Below, one piece after another: positions 18,110 to 26,791 of a stretch of DNA of 64,000 bases. Source of the stretch: Amaricoccus sp003258405 (GTDB lineage: Bacteria; Pseudomonadota; Alphaproteobacteria; Rhodobacterales; Rhodobacteraceae); the NCBI RefSeq assembly GCF_043226085.1, contig NZ_CP171225.1, positions 3,534,001-3,598,000 on the forward strand. Reading direction: 5' to 3'. A model generated the notes under the pieces. The model searched no databases. It saw only the letters and a program-made list of their open reading frames with translations, and was not told where the DNA came from. A program made the translations under genes and the position numbers. Numbering within the stretch: position 1 is the first letter of the stretch; each line of letters begins with the position of its first letter.

Positions 18110-18964
18110 TCACTTCTCCCGCCGGAACACACGGTCGAGGATGATCGCGAGCACCACGATCACCAGCCCCGCCTCGAAACCGAGCGCGGTGTTGACCGTG
18201 TTGAGCGCACGCACCACCGGCACGCCGAGCCCCTCTGCGCCGACGAGGGCGGCGATCACCACCATCGAGAGCGAGAGCATGATGGTCTGGGTAAGGCCCG
18301 CCATGATCTGCGGCGCGGCGTAGGGGAGCTCGACCTTGCGCAGGAGCTGGCTGGGCGTCGCACCGAAGGCGAGGCCTGCCTCCTTGAGCTCCTTCGGCGT
18401 CGAGACGATGCCGAGATGGGTGAGCCGGATCGGTGCGGGCACCACGAAGATCGCGGTGGCGATGAGGCCGGGCACCATGCCGATCCCGAAGAACACGATC
18501 GCCGGGATCAGGTAGACGAAGGTCGGCAGGGTCTGCATGAGGTCGAGCACCGGCCGGAGCGCGGCATAGAGCCGCGGGCGATGAGCCGCCGCGATGCCGA
18601 TCGGCACGCCGACCCCCATGCACACGATCACCGCGCAGAGCACGAGGGTGAGCGTCTCGGTCGTTTCCTCCCAGTAGCCCTGGTTGAGGATGAAGAGAAA
18701 GCCGATGATGACGAAGGCAACCGTCGCCCACGAGCGCTGGATCACCCAGGCAAGCAGGGCGAAGACGGCGATCACCACCAGCGAGGGCGGGGTCTGGAGC
18801 ACCCAGAGAATCGCGTCGATGAGGGCGGTGACGCCTTCGGAGAGGCCGTCGAAGAACCAGACGGCATGGCCGATCAGCCAGTCAACGACGTTGCTGGCCC
18901 ATTTCCCGACCGGGATCTTGGGCAGCAGCGCCAGCGGCGCGGCAAGGACGAGCGGGTCGATCAT
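18110..18964 (-). CDS. choW: Choline ABC transporter, permease subunit
   Basis: A 284-residue inner-membrane permease with about seven helices and the coupling loop KELKEAGLAFGATPSQLLRKVELPYA (EAA motif), as in ProW/OpuAB. I start at the ATG at 18964 (MIDPLVLAAPL), which gives normal family length; the frame is open further upstream but reads as arginine/proline-rich non-family sequence. The ATG overlaps the TGA of a short upstream frame (ATGA). The direct ribosome-binding site is weak, which suggests coupling to that frame. Confidence 0.9.
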   Translation of the reverse strand: MIDPLVLAAPLALLPKIPVGKWASNVVDWLIGHAVWFFDGLSEGVTALIDAILWVLQTPPSLVVIAVFALLAWVIQRSWATVAFVIIGFLFILNQGYWEETTETLTLVLCAVIVCMGVGVPIGIAAAHRPRLYAALRPVLDLMQTLPTFVYLIPAIVFFGIGMVPGLIATAIFVVPAPIRLTHLGIVSTPKELKEAGLAFGATPSQLLRKVELPYAAPQIMAGLTQTIMLSLSMVVIAALVGAEGLGVPVVRALNTVNTALGFEAGLVIVVLAIILDRVFRREK

Positions 18965-19047
18965 CTGCGCCCCGCTTGCAGGGCCGCCGCGCCGGTGCGG
19001 CGGGCGGGGCAGGGCGCGGAGGCGCGGATGGGCGTAGGCGTGGGCAT
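18961..19047 (-). CDS. Possible 28-aa leader peptide coupled to choW
   Basis: A 28-codon frame, MPTPTPIRASAPC to ALQAGRR, that starts at 19047 behind a strong GAGGAG ribosome-binding site. Its TGA overlaps the choW ATG. It is proline/arginine-rich with no known family. It may be a leader whose translation brings ribosomes to choW; alternatively the true choW start is misjudged. It lies in the unusually long 299-base gap between choX and choW. Confidence 0.35.
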   Translation of the reverse strand: MPTPTPIRASAPCPARRTGAAALQAGRR

Positions 19048-19263
19048 GCAATACTCCTCATTCGTCGCGGCGCGCGTTCGGCGCGGCCGCTGCGGGGCTG
19101 GGGCGTAGGCGAAGGTGCTCTGGAGGTGCGGGGGCCACGAACGGGCCGCGTACCCGAGCGATCCCGGATCGCGTCGGGCGATCGCGATCACGGGCCATGC
19201 GTTCCAGGGGCATGACCTGGAGCGGAAGGGGTGCTTCAGGCCGGCAGGGCCCGAAGCGGAGCC

Positions 19264-20208
19264 TCATTCGAGGCCGAGTTCCTTGTTGACGGCCGCCATC
19301 GCGTCGCCGCCGTCGAAGGTGGTGACACCCTCGAGCCAGGGGCCGATCACATCGGGGTTTTCGCCAAGCCAGGTCGCCGCGGCGGTCTCGGGGGTCTCGC
19401 CGTCATCGAGGATCGCGCCCATGATCTGGTTTTCCATCTCGAGCGTGAAACCGAGGTTCTGGAGGAAGCGGCCGACATTCGGGCATTCCTCGACATAACC
19501 GGCGCGGGTGTTGGTATAGACGGTGGCGCCGCCGAAGTCGGGCCCGAAGATGTCATCCCCGCCGGTGAGGTAGGTCATCTTGAGGTTCGCGTTCATCGGG
19601 TGGGGTTCCCAGCCGAGGAAGACGATGCCCTTGCCCTGCCGTTCGGCGCGGGCGGCCTGGGCGAGCATCCCCTGTTCGGAGCTTTCGACGAGGGTGAAGT
19701 CGCCGAGACCGAAGGTATCGTTCTCGATCATCTCCTGGATCAGGCGGTTGCCGTCATTGCCGGGCTCGATGCCGTAGATCTTGTGGTCGAGCTCGTCGCC
19801 GAAATCCTTGATCTTGGAGAAATCGGTCAGACCTTCCTCCGCCAGCTTCGACGAAACGGCGAGGGTGTATTTGGCGCCTTCGAGATTGGCCCGGACGGTG
19901 TCGACCGTGCCGGCCTCGCGATAGGGGGCGATGTCGCCTTCCATCGTCGGCATCCAGTTGCCGAGGAAGATGTCGATATCGCCGTTGGCAAGGCCGGTAT
20001 AGGTGACGGGCACGGACAGGATGTCGATCTTGGTGTCGTAGCCGAGGGCGCGGAGCAGCGTGTCGGCGACCGCGGTCGTCGAGGTGATGTCCGTCCAGCC
20101 CACGTCGGAGAAGCGGACGCTCTTGCAGCTCTCCGGTTCCGCGGCGAAAGCCGGTGCGGTCGAGAGCAGGCTGACTGCCACGAGAATGCTCTTTGTCTTT
20201 GTCTTCAT
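19264..20208 (-). CDS. choX: Choline-binding periplasmic protein of the ABC transporter
   Basis: A 314-residue solute-binding protein with a signal peptide (cleavage after AFA, residue 22). The choline cage known from Sinorhizobium meliloti ChoX (Trp43, Asp45, Trp90, Tyr119, Asn156, Trp205) is present here with a constant shift of five: Trp38, Asp40, Trp85, Tyr114, Asn151, Trp200. That makes choline, rather than betaine or proline, the likely ligand. The ATG at 20208 follows AGGGGACAAG. It is the first gene of the choXWV operon, divergent from betI. Confidence 0.95.
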   Translation of the reverse strand: MKTKTKSILVAVSLLSTAPAFAAEPESCKSVRFSDVGWTDITSTTAVADTLLRALGYDTKIDILSVPVTYTGLANGDIDIFLGNWMPTMEGDIAPYREAGTVDTVRANLEGAKYTLAVSSKLAEEGLTDFSKIKDFGDELDHKIYGIEPGNDGNRLIQEMIENDTFGLGDFTLVESSEQGMLAQAARAERQGKGIVFLGWEPHPMNANLKMTYLTGGDDIFGPDFGGATVYTNTRAGYVEECPNVGRFLQNLGFTLEMENQIMGAILDDGETPETAAATWLGENPDVIGPWLEGVTTFDGGDAMAAVNKELGLE

Positions 20209-20292
20209 CTTGTCCCCTCTGTTGTCGCAACCTCGTTCGTCCGGGCGGCGGCCACGAGGCGGACGATCTGGCTGCAAGGTCGCTTGATTATG

Positions 20293-20321
20293 TTGACGCT
20301 TGCAAGTGAAACCTTTATTGA
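20293..20321 (+). promoter_or_regulatory. Predicted promoter of the betI operon
   Basis: TTGACG (20293-20298), a 17-base spacer and TATTGA (20316-20321). The BetI operator overlaps the -10 element. The -10 is weak, so this is tentative. Confidence 0.4.
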
Positions 20322-20337
20322 TTGATTAGTCAATCAA
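20318..20337. promoter_or_regulatory. BetI operator
   Basis: TTGATTGATTAGTCAATCAA: perfect 8-base arms (TTGATTGA / TCAATCAA) around TTAG, close to the half-site TTGATTG known for E. coli BetI. It lies between choX and betI and could control both directions, relieved by choline. Confidence 0.8.
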
Positions 20338-20355
20338 CAATGTGACGGAAATGAA

Positions 20356-20946
20356 ATGTCCCCGAGAATCGGCAAGGCGGAGCTTCGCAAGAGGGCGCTG
20401 ATCGGCGCCGCGCTGGGCGAGATCGCCGAGCGTGGCACGCTCGAGGTGACGGTGGCGCAGATCGCCCGGCGCGCGGGGGTGTCCTCCGCGCTCGCCCACC
20501 ACTACTTCGGCGGCAAGGACGATCTGATCCTCGCGACGATGCGGCACCTGCTCGCCGAGTTCCGTCTCAACGTGGTCGGGGCGATGCACGAGGCCGAAGG
20601 CCCCCGCGCGCGGCTCTCCGCGACGATCCGGGCGAGCTTCGGCCCCGAGCAGTTCCATCACGCAACGATCAGCGCCTGGCTCACCTTCTATGCCTGGGCG
20701 CTCTCCTCGCCCGGCGCGGCGCGGCTGCTCCGGATCTACCATCGCCGCCTCGAAAGCAATCTCACCCATGCGCTGAAGGGCATTGCCCCGGCCGCCGAGG
20801 CCCGCCGGATCGCCTGCGGCCTCGGCGCCTATATCGACGGGGTCTACCTGCGCGAGGCGCTGAGCCCCACCCCGACCGACCCCGCCGCCGCCATCGCGAT
20901 GGTGGAACGTTTCGCCACACTCGAACTTTCGGAGGTGACGCCATGA
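20356..20946 (+). CDS. betI: Choline-responsive repressor BetI (TetR family)
   Basis: A 196-residue regulator. The N-terminus has the helix-turn-helix AEIAERG...VAQIARRAGVSSALAHHYFGGKDDLI; the C-terminus keeps the BetI-type SAWLTFYAWALSSPGAARL and DGVYLREAL segments. BetI represses choline uptake and oxidation genes and releases DNA when choline binds. A matching operator lies 19 bases before the start codon. Its TGA overlaps the betB ATG. Confidence 0.93.
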   Translation: MSPRIGKAELRKRALIGAALGEIAERGTLEVTVAQIARRAGVSSALAHHYFGGKDDLILATMRHLLAEFRLNVVGAMHEAEGPRARLSATIRASFGPEQFHHATISAWLTFYAWALSSPGAARLLRIYHRRLESNLTHALKGIAPAAEARRIACGLGAYIDGVYLREALSPTPTDPAAAIAMVERFATLELSEVTP

Positions 20947-22403
20947 CCGACACATTCACGTCCCATTTCATCGCCGGTGCTGCACACGAGGATGCTGCGG
21001 GCACGCCGCTCGCGGTCTTCGACCCGGCCACCGGCGAGACGATCGCCGATCTCCATGAAGCGACCCCGGCCGTGATCGACGCCGCGATCGCGAGCGCGCG
21101 CGCGGGGTTCGCGCTCTGGCGCGCCACGCCGCCCGCCGAGCGCGCCCGTGTCCTGCACCGGGCCGCGGCGCTCATCCGCGCGCGCAACGAGGAGCTCTCC
21201 GAGCTCGAGACCCGCGACACCGGCAAGCCGATCCAGGAAACCCGCGTCGCCGACTGGGCCTCGGGCGCCGATGCGCTGGAATGGTTCGCGGGCCTCGCCG
21301 CGGGGCTTTCGGGCGAGCATATCGAGCTCGGCGGCGATTTCGCCTATACCCGCCGCGAGCCGCTCGGGATCTGCCTCGGCATCGGCGCCTGGAACTATCC
21401 GAGCCAGATCGCCTGCTGGAAGGCCGCGCCCGCGCTCGCCTGCGGCAACGCGATGATCTTCAAGCCCTCGGAGGTGACGCCGCTCGGCGCGCTCCGGCTC
21501 GCGGAAATCTTCATCGAGGCGGGCCTTCCCGCCGGCGTCTTCAACGTCGTGCAGGGCCGCGGCGCGGTCGGCGCCGCCCTCTCCGCGCGTCCCGAGATTG
21601 CCAAGATCTCCGTCACCGGCTCTGTGCCGACCGGCGGCAAGGTCTATGCCGCGGCGGCCGAGGGCACGAAGCATGTCACGCTCGAACTCGGGGGCAAATC
21701 GCCCATCGTCGTCTTCGAGGATGCCGATCTCGACAGCGCCATCGGCGGCGCGATGCTCGGCAACTTCTATTCCGCCGGCCAGATCTGCTCGAACGGCACC
21801 CGTGTCTTCGTGCAGAACTCGGTGCTGCCCGCCTTCCTCGAGCGGTTGAGGGCCCGGACCGAAACGATCCGCATCGGCGACCCGAAGGATGCCGAAACCC
21901 AGATGGGGCCGCTGGTCTCGGACGCGCAGGGCGAGAAGGTCATGGAGTACATCGCCAGGGGCCGCGAGGAGGGCGCCGAGCTCGTCACCGGCGGCACCCG
22001 GCTCCGGCCGGAGGGGTGCGCGGCGGGCTTCTTTGTCGCGCCGACGGTCTTTGCCGGGGTCACCGACGACATGACCATCGCGCGCGAGGAGATCTTCGGC
22101 CCGGTGATGTGCGTGCTGGGCTTCGACACCGAGGCGGAAGCCGTCGCGCGGGCGAATGCCACCTCCTTCGGGCTCGCCGCCGGGGTCTTCACCCGCGATC
22201 TCGCCCGCGGCCACCGCATGGCCGCCGCTCTCGAGGCCGGCACGCTCTGGATCAACGCCTACAACCTCACCCCCGTCGAGATGCCCTTCGGCGGCGTGAA
22301 GGCGAGCGGGCTGGGGCGCGAGAACGGCCGCGCCGCGCTCGAGCACTACAGCCAGGTGAAATCGGTCTACGTGGGCCTCGGCCCGGTCGACTCGCCCTAC
22401 TGA
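20943..22403 (+). CDS. betB: Betaine aldehyde dehydrogenase
   Basis: A 486-residue NAD(P)-dependent enzyme that oxidises betaine aldehyde to glycine betaine. Visible motifs: GIGAWNYPSQIACWK, the catalytic glutamate in VTLELGGKSP (about 248), the catalytic cysteine in YSAGQICSNGTRV (about 282), and the C-terminal MPFGGVKASGLGRENG. The length is exactly as in the family. The start overlaps the betI stop (ATGA), so regulator and enzyme are translated together. It ends in a GC-rich gap of 115 bases before the GST gene. Confidence 0.95.
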   Translation: MTDTFTSHFIAGAAHEDAAGTPLAVFDPATGETIADLHEATPAVIDAAIASARAGFALWRATPPAERARVLHRAAALIRARNEELSELETRDTGKPIQETRVADWASGADALEWFAGLAAGLSGEHIELGGDFAYTRREPLGICLGIGAWNYPSQIACWKAAPALACGNAMIFKPSEVTPLGALRLAEIFIEAGLPAGVFNVVQGRGAVGAALSARPEIAKISVTGSVPTGGKVYAAAAEGTKHVTLELGGKSPIVVFEDADLDSAIGGAMLGNFYSAGQICSNGTRVFVQNSVLPAFLERLRARTETIRIGDPKDAETQMGPLVSDAQGEKVMEYIARGREEGAELVTGGTRLRPEGCAAGFFVAPTVFAGVTDDMTIAREEIFGPVMCVLGFDTEAEAVARANATSFGLAAGVFTRDLARGHRMAAALEAGTLWINAYNLTPVEMPFGGVKASGLGRENGRAALEHYSQVKSVYVGLGPVDSPY

Positions 22404-22518
22404 GCTGGCATCGGCCCGCCGGGCCCCTCCCGGGGCGGCGGGCCACCCCCGCGGGCCGCACGGGGAACCCCTCCGGGTCCGGACGCAAGAGACAGGAAAG
22501 ACGACAGGGAGATTGCCC

Positions 22519-23166
22519 ATGCTGACAGTCTACGGCCGTGCCACGTCTTCGAACGTCCAGCCGGTGATGTGGCTCATCGGCGAGCTCGGCCTCGCCCATG
22601 AACGCCGGGATCTCGGCCATGCCTTCGGCGGGCTCGAGACGCCGGAGTTCCGTGCGCTCAACCCCAACGGCCTGATCCCGGTGCTCCGGGACGGCGATCT
22701 GGTGGTCTGGGAAAGCTGCGCGATCCTGCGCTACCTCGCGGCACGTTATGGTGCGGGCGCCCTCTGGCCCGAAGAACCGGCAGCCCGCGCGCCGATCGAC
22801 ATGTGGGCCGAGTGGGGCAAGACGACGCTCACCCAGGGCTTCAACATGCCGATCTTCTGGCAGCTCGTCCGCATCCCGCCGAGCCGGCGCGACAGTGCGG
22901 CGGTCGCGGCGGCGCTGGCCCGGCTCGAACCGGTTCTCGATATCCTCGAGCAACAGCTCGGCGCGGGGCCTCATGTCCTCGGCCCCGATTTCACCCTGGC
23001 CGATATCGTCATCGGCCATGTCCTCTACCGCTATTACACCGTGGAAATCCCGCGCCGGGAGCGCCCCGCGCTTGCCCGCTACTACGCGACGCTTCAGGCC
23101 CGCCCGGCCTACCGCGAACATGTGATGGTGTCCTGGGAACCGATCCGCGCAAAGGAGGCCTCCTGA
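22519..23166 (+). CDS. Glutathione S-transferase family protein inside the bet operon
   Basis: A 215-residue soluble protein with a thioredoxin-fold N-terminus (MLTVYGRATSSNVQPVMWL, NPNGLIPVL, WESCAILRYLA) and a helical C-terminal domain (FTLADIVIGHVLY). The Ser/Asn after GRATS could serve as the glutathione-activating residue. The ATG at 22519 follows AGGGAG. Its TGA overlaps the betA ATG (TGATG), so it is firmly part of the choline oxidation operon, which is not the textbook content. It might detoxify betaine aldehyde or another reactive by-product, but this is a guess from position. Confidence 0.88.
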   Translation: MLTVYGRATSSNVQPVMWLIGELGLAHERRDLGHAFGGLETPEFRALNPNGLIPVLRDGDLVVWESCAILRYLAARYGAGALWPEEPAARAPIDMWAEWGKTTLTQGFNMPIFWQLVRIPPSRRDSAAVAAALARLEPVLDILEQQLGAGPHVLGPDFTLADIVIGHVLYRYYTVEIPRRERPALARYYATLQARPAYREHVMVSWEPIRAKEAS

Positions 23167-24812
23167 TGGAAGCAGATTACGTCATCGTCGGGTCCGGTTC
23201 GGCCGGCGCAGCCATCGCCTACCGCCTCGGCGAGGCGGGCCGCTCGGTGATCGTCATCGAGCATGGCGGCACCGACTGGGGCCCGTTCATCCAGATGCCC
23301 GCGGCGCTCTCCTATCCGATGAACATGTCCCGCTATGACTGGGGCTTCATGTCCGAGCCCGAGCCGCATCTCGGCGGCCGCCGCCTCGTCTGCCCGCGCG
23401 GCAAGGTGCTGGGCGGCTCGTCCTCGATCAACGGCATGGTCTATGTCCGCGGCCACATGCGCGACTACGACACCTGGTCCGAGATGGGCGCGGCCGGCTG
23501 GGCGGGCGCCGACGTGCAGCCCTATTTCCGCCGCATGGAAAGCTGGCACGGCGGCCATTCCGACTGGCGCGGCTCCGACGGCCCGCTCCACGTCACCCGC
23601 GGCCCGCGCCGCAACCCGCTCTACCACAGCTTCGTCGAGGCCGGCGCCCAGGCGGGCTTCGAGCTCACCTTCGACTACAACGGCGAGAAGCAGGAGGGCT
23701 TCGGCCCGATGGAGCAGACCGTCTGGCGCGGCCGGCGCTGGTCTGTGGCGAACGCCTATCTCCGGCCCGCGCTCCGGCGCGGCAATGTCACGGTGGTGAA
23801 CGGTCTCGCGCTCCGCGTGGTGATCGAGGAGGGCCGCGCGCGCGGCGTCGAGGTCGCGAAGGGCGAGGGCCGCGAGGTGATCCGGGCGCGCAACGAGGTG
23901 ATCCTGTCGGCCTCCTCCATCAATTCGCCGAAGCTCCTGAAGCTCTCGGGCATCGGCCCGGGGGCGGAGCTTGCCACGCACGGGATCCCGGTGCTGGCCG
24001 ACCGGCCGGGCGTGGGGGCGAACCTCCAGGACCATCTGGAGATCTATTTCCAGATGAAGAGCCTCAAGCCGGTGACGCTCTACAGCCAGTACAACTACCC
24101 CGCCATGGCGCGGATCGGCCTGCAGTGGCTGCTCGCCAAGGTGGGCCTCGGCACCTCGAACCAGTTCGAGAGCGCGGCCTTCGTCCGCTCGGCGCCGGGT
24201 GTCGAATACCCCGACATCCAGTATCACTTCCTGCCGCTCGCCGTGCGCTACGACGGCCAGTCGGCGGTGAAGGGGCACGGCTTCCAGGCCCATGTCGGCC
24301 CGATGCGCTCGCCGTCCCGCGGCAGCGTCACGCTCGCCTCGGCCGATCCGAGAGAAGCCCCGAAGATCCTCTTCAACTATATGTCCACCGAAGAGGACTG
24401 GCGCGATTTCCGCCGCTGCATCCGGCTCACCCGCGAACTCTTCGCCCAGCCCGCCTTCGGGCCCTATGCCGGTGACGAGATCCAGCCGGGCGCCGGGGTC
24501 CGGAGCGATGACGAGCTCGACGCCTTCCTCAAGGAGCATGTCGAGAGCGCCTATCACCCCTGCGGCACCGCGCGGATGGGGGCGGCGGACGATCCGATGG
24601 CGGTGGTCGATCCCGAATGCCGGGTGATCGGCGTCGAGGGGCTGCGCGTCGCCGACAGCTCGATCTTTCCGCAGATCACCAACGGCAATCTCAACGCGCC
24701 CTCGATCATGGTGGGCGAGAAGGCCTCCGACCACATCCTCGGCCGCACACCGCTCGCGCCCGAGACCCGCGGCCCCTGGATCAACCCCCGCTGGCGCGAA
24801 AGCGACCGCTGA
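23166..24812 (+). CDS. betA: Choline dehydrogenase (GMC oxidoreductase)
   Basis: A 548-residue FAD enzyme that oxidises choline to betaine aldehyde, passing electrons to the membrane quinone pool. FAD site: DYVIVGSGSAGAAIAYRL at the N-terminus. GMC signatures: PRGKVLGGSSSINGMVYVRG and ILSASSINSPKLLKLSGIG. The catalytic His is in AYHPCGTARMG (about 463), and the C-terminus has SIFPQITNGNLNAPSIMVGEKASD. AAGGAGG precedes the ATG, which overlaps the GST stop. A GC hairpin (24821-24842) follows. Confidence 0.95.
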   Translation: MEADYVIVGSGSAGAAIAYRLGEAGRSVIVIEHGGTDWGPFIQMPAALSYPMNMSRYDWGFMSEPEPHLGGRRLVCPRGKVLGGSSSINGMVYVRGHMRDYDTWSEMGAAGWAGADVQPYFRRMESWHGGHSDWRGSDGPLHVTRGPRRNPLYHSFVEAGAQAGFELTFDYNGEKQEGFGPMEQTVWRGRRWSVANAYLRPALRRGNVTVVNGLALRVVIEEGRARGVEVAKGEGREVIRARNEVILSASSINSPKLLKLSGIGPGAELATHGIPVLADRPGVGANLQDHLEIYFQMKSLKPVTLYSQYNYPAMARIGLQWLLAKVGLGTSNQFESAAFVRSAPGVEYPDIQYHFLPLAVRYDGQSAVKGHGFQAHVGPMRSPSRGSVTLASADPREAPKILFNYMSTEEDWRDFRRCIRLTRELFAQPAFGPYAGDEIQPGAGVRSDDELDAFLKEHVESAYHPCGTARMGAADDPMAVVDPECRVIGVEGLRVADSSIFPQITNGNLNAPSIMVGEKASDHILGRTPLAPETRGPWINPRWRESDR

Positions 24813-24820
24813 GGGAGGCG

Positions 24821-24842
24821 CGCGCGCCCTGCCGGGCGCGCG
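24821..24842 (+). terminator. Hairpin after betA
   Basis: CGCGCGCCC (24821-24829) pairs perfectly with GGGCGCGCG (24834-24842). No T-run follows, so termination is uncertain. Confidence 0.45.
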
Positions 24843-24962
24843 GCCACGGGGGGCGCCCCACCGCCCGAGAGCGGCCCGGGAAACGGACAGCCTCGCAGCA
24901 CCCTGCCGGAGCGCGCCGCCCCGGGGGAATGCCGCCTCTGCGGCGCCCATTCCGGCGAGCGC

Positions 24963-25582
24963 TCACTGCGGAGCCGGGGCCGCCGCCATGATCTGCCGCG
25001 ACATGTCCTCGACCGAGGCCCGGAAGCTCGCGATCCGCGGCGGGAACTCCTCGAACGAGGCCACGAACCGGTTCCCCGGCCCCAGCGCCGGGCCGATCGC
25101 CCGGGAGCGGTGCTCCTGCCACTCGTCGAACCCGCGCGCCTCATGGAACCGCTCGACGGGATCGAGGTCGAGGCGGGTGATCGGCGGCGAGGTCAACTCG
25201 TAGTGCGGGCCGTTGAGCCACCTGTCCTGGCTGGTGAAGAGGAACGTCCATTCCCCGAAGCGCAGCCCGTGGGACGTGGTCTCCGTGAAGAAGAGGATCT
25301 CCTTGCGGTCGGAGGGGCCGGTCTGGGTGAGGATGCCTGGGCATGTTGGTCCATGAAGAGCATGCCCTCCTCGGCGATCCGGTCGATGTCGGGTGTCTCA
25401 CCCGCCATCCTCCCGCGGTGATAGGCCGGGATGTTCCACATCTCCAGGGCGTCGCCCCAGATGACGAGGATGTTCGGCGGAGGGGTGGCTTCGGTTTCCT
25501 GGGCCCGAACGGCCGCGCCCGTCCCCGCCGCCAGCGCCACGAAGGTGAAAGGCCGGGCGGGGTGTCGTCCTGATCCTGTCAT
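24963..25582 (-). pseudogene. Arylsulfatase remnant (AslA-like), catalytic core deleted and frame shifted
   Basis: The N-terminal part (from the ATG at 25582, behind AAGGAG) encodes a signal peptide and PPNILVIWGD...TPDIDRIAEEGMLFMDQHAQ, a clear sulfatase start. The expected C-x-A/P-x-R active-site region and the whole central domain are missing. At about 25337-25345 the reading switches frame and continues with a sulfatase C-terminus: RKEILFFTETTSHGLRFGEW...NRFVASFEEFPPR, ending at 24963. Full-length relatives are about 500-550 residues; only about 205 codons remain. The metal motif is also altered (GDALE where GDDIG is usual). It cannot be active. Confidence 0.78.
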
Positions 25583-25960
25583 TGCGATCTCCTTCGGGGC
25601 GGGGACTTCAGCAGGGGGGGGGCTTGCGATCGCAGGCGGCGCGTCCGTGAAAATGGTCGAAAGCGGCTGCAAGGCGCCGGAGACGATTTCTCTCAGACAC
25701 CCGAAGAACTCCGGCACAGCCGCCCGTGCTCAGGCAGAGATCCCCGGCAAGGGAAGGGGTCCCGGGCAAGGCCCCGCGGCCTCCATCGGGTCGGCAGGAC
25801 GCAAGAGGCGGGACAGATCGGGCGCGCCGCGGGCGGTGCCCGGCCCCGGATCGCGCCATATTCCCATCCGTGACCCGGAATCCGCGAAATGCGCCCGCCG
25901 CGCATGGCCTTGGCTGCGCGCCCTTGTCTGCCCCCCATGCCTCGCCTACATCGAAAGGCA
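25583..25960. other. Spacer with no supported gene
   Basis: About 380 bases between the sulfatase remnant and the SppA-like gene, including a run of eight G residues near 25614. Open frames on both strands are arginine/proline-rich and lack ribosome-binding sites. I see no clear hairpin or promoter. Confidence 0.4.
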
Positions 25961-26791
25961 ATGGCAAAACCGAGCTTCCTCTCCCGATTCCGCCGCCCCG
26001 GCATCTCCGTCCTCCGCCTCGAAGGCGCGATCGGCGGAGCCGGACGCCTTGGCGGCCCCGCGCTCAGCGATGCGGGCCTCGCACCGCTGATCGAGGCGGC
26101 CTTCAGCAAGGGCAGGCCCGTCGCGGTCGCGCTGGTCATCAACTCTCCCGGTGGCAGCCCGGCGCAGTCGAGCCTCATCGCCGCGCGCATCCGCAGGCTC
26201 GCCGAGGAGAAGAAACTGCCGGTGCACGCCTTCGTCGAGGATGTCGCGGCCTCGGGCGGCTACTGGCTCGCCACCGCCGCCGATGACATCCATGTCGACG
26301 CAAGCTCGATCGTCGGCTCGATCGGCGTCATCTCCGCCTCCTTCGGCTTTCCGGAATTTCTCGCCCGCCACGGCATCGAGCGGCGCGTGCACACCCAGGG
26401 CGAGGACAAGAGCCTGCTCGATCCGTTCCGCCCCGAGCGCCCCGAGGATGTCGCCCGGCTCGAGCAGCTCCAGAAGGTCATCCATGACGCCTTCATCGCC
26501 CAGGTCGAGGCCCGCCGCGGCGCGAAGCTCAAGGGCGAAGGGCTCTTCACCGGCGACATCTGGGTCGGGCAGGGCGGTGTCGAGGCCGGGCTTGCCGATG
26601 GCATCGGCCATCTCGTTCCGGTAATGCGCGCCCGCTACGGCGACAAGATCCGGTTCAACGTGCTCAAGGCCCGCCGGCCGCTGATCCGCCGCCTCGGCCT
26701 GCCCGGTGCGGCCGAGGTGCTGGGCGAGGCGCTCGCCGGCGCCGAGGAGCACCTGCTCTGGTCGCGCTTCGGGCTGCAGGCGCCACGATGA
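25961..26791 (+). CDS. S49 signal-peptide peptidase family protein (SppA/SohB-like)
   Basis: A 276-residue single-domain S49 protease. Characteristic stretches: LVINSPGGSPAQSSLI, the nucleophile serine in VAASGGYWLATAAD (about 97), and SSIVGSIGVISASFGF. Members cleave leftover signal peptides or membrane proteins with a Ser-Lys dyad. There is no obvious N-terminal membrane helix in this start, unlike SppA. I chose the ATG at 25961 because GAAAGG precedes it. Its TGA overlaps the next ATG. Confidence 0.88.
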   Translation: MAKPSFLSRFRRPGISVLRLEGAIGGAGRLGGPALSDAGLAPLIEAAFSKGRPVAVALVINSPGGSPAQSSLIAARIRRLAEEKKLPVHAFVEDVAASGGYWLATAADDIHVDASSIVGSIGVISASFGFPEFLARHGIERRVHTQGEDKSLLDPFRPERPEDVARLEQLQKVIHDAFIAQVEARRGAKLKGEGLFTGDIWVGQGGVEAGLADGIGHLVPVMRARYGDKIRFNVLKARRPLIRRLGLPGAAEVLGEALAGAEEHLLWSRFGLQAPR

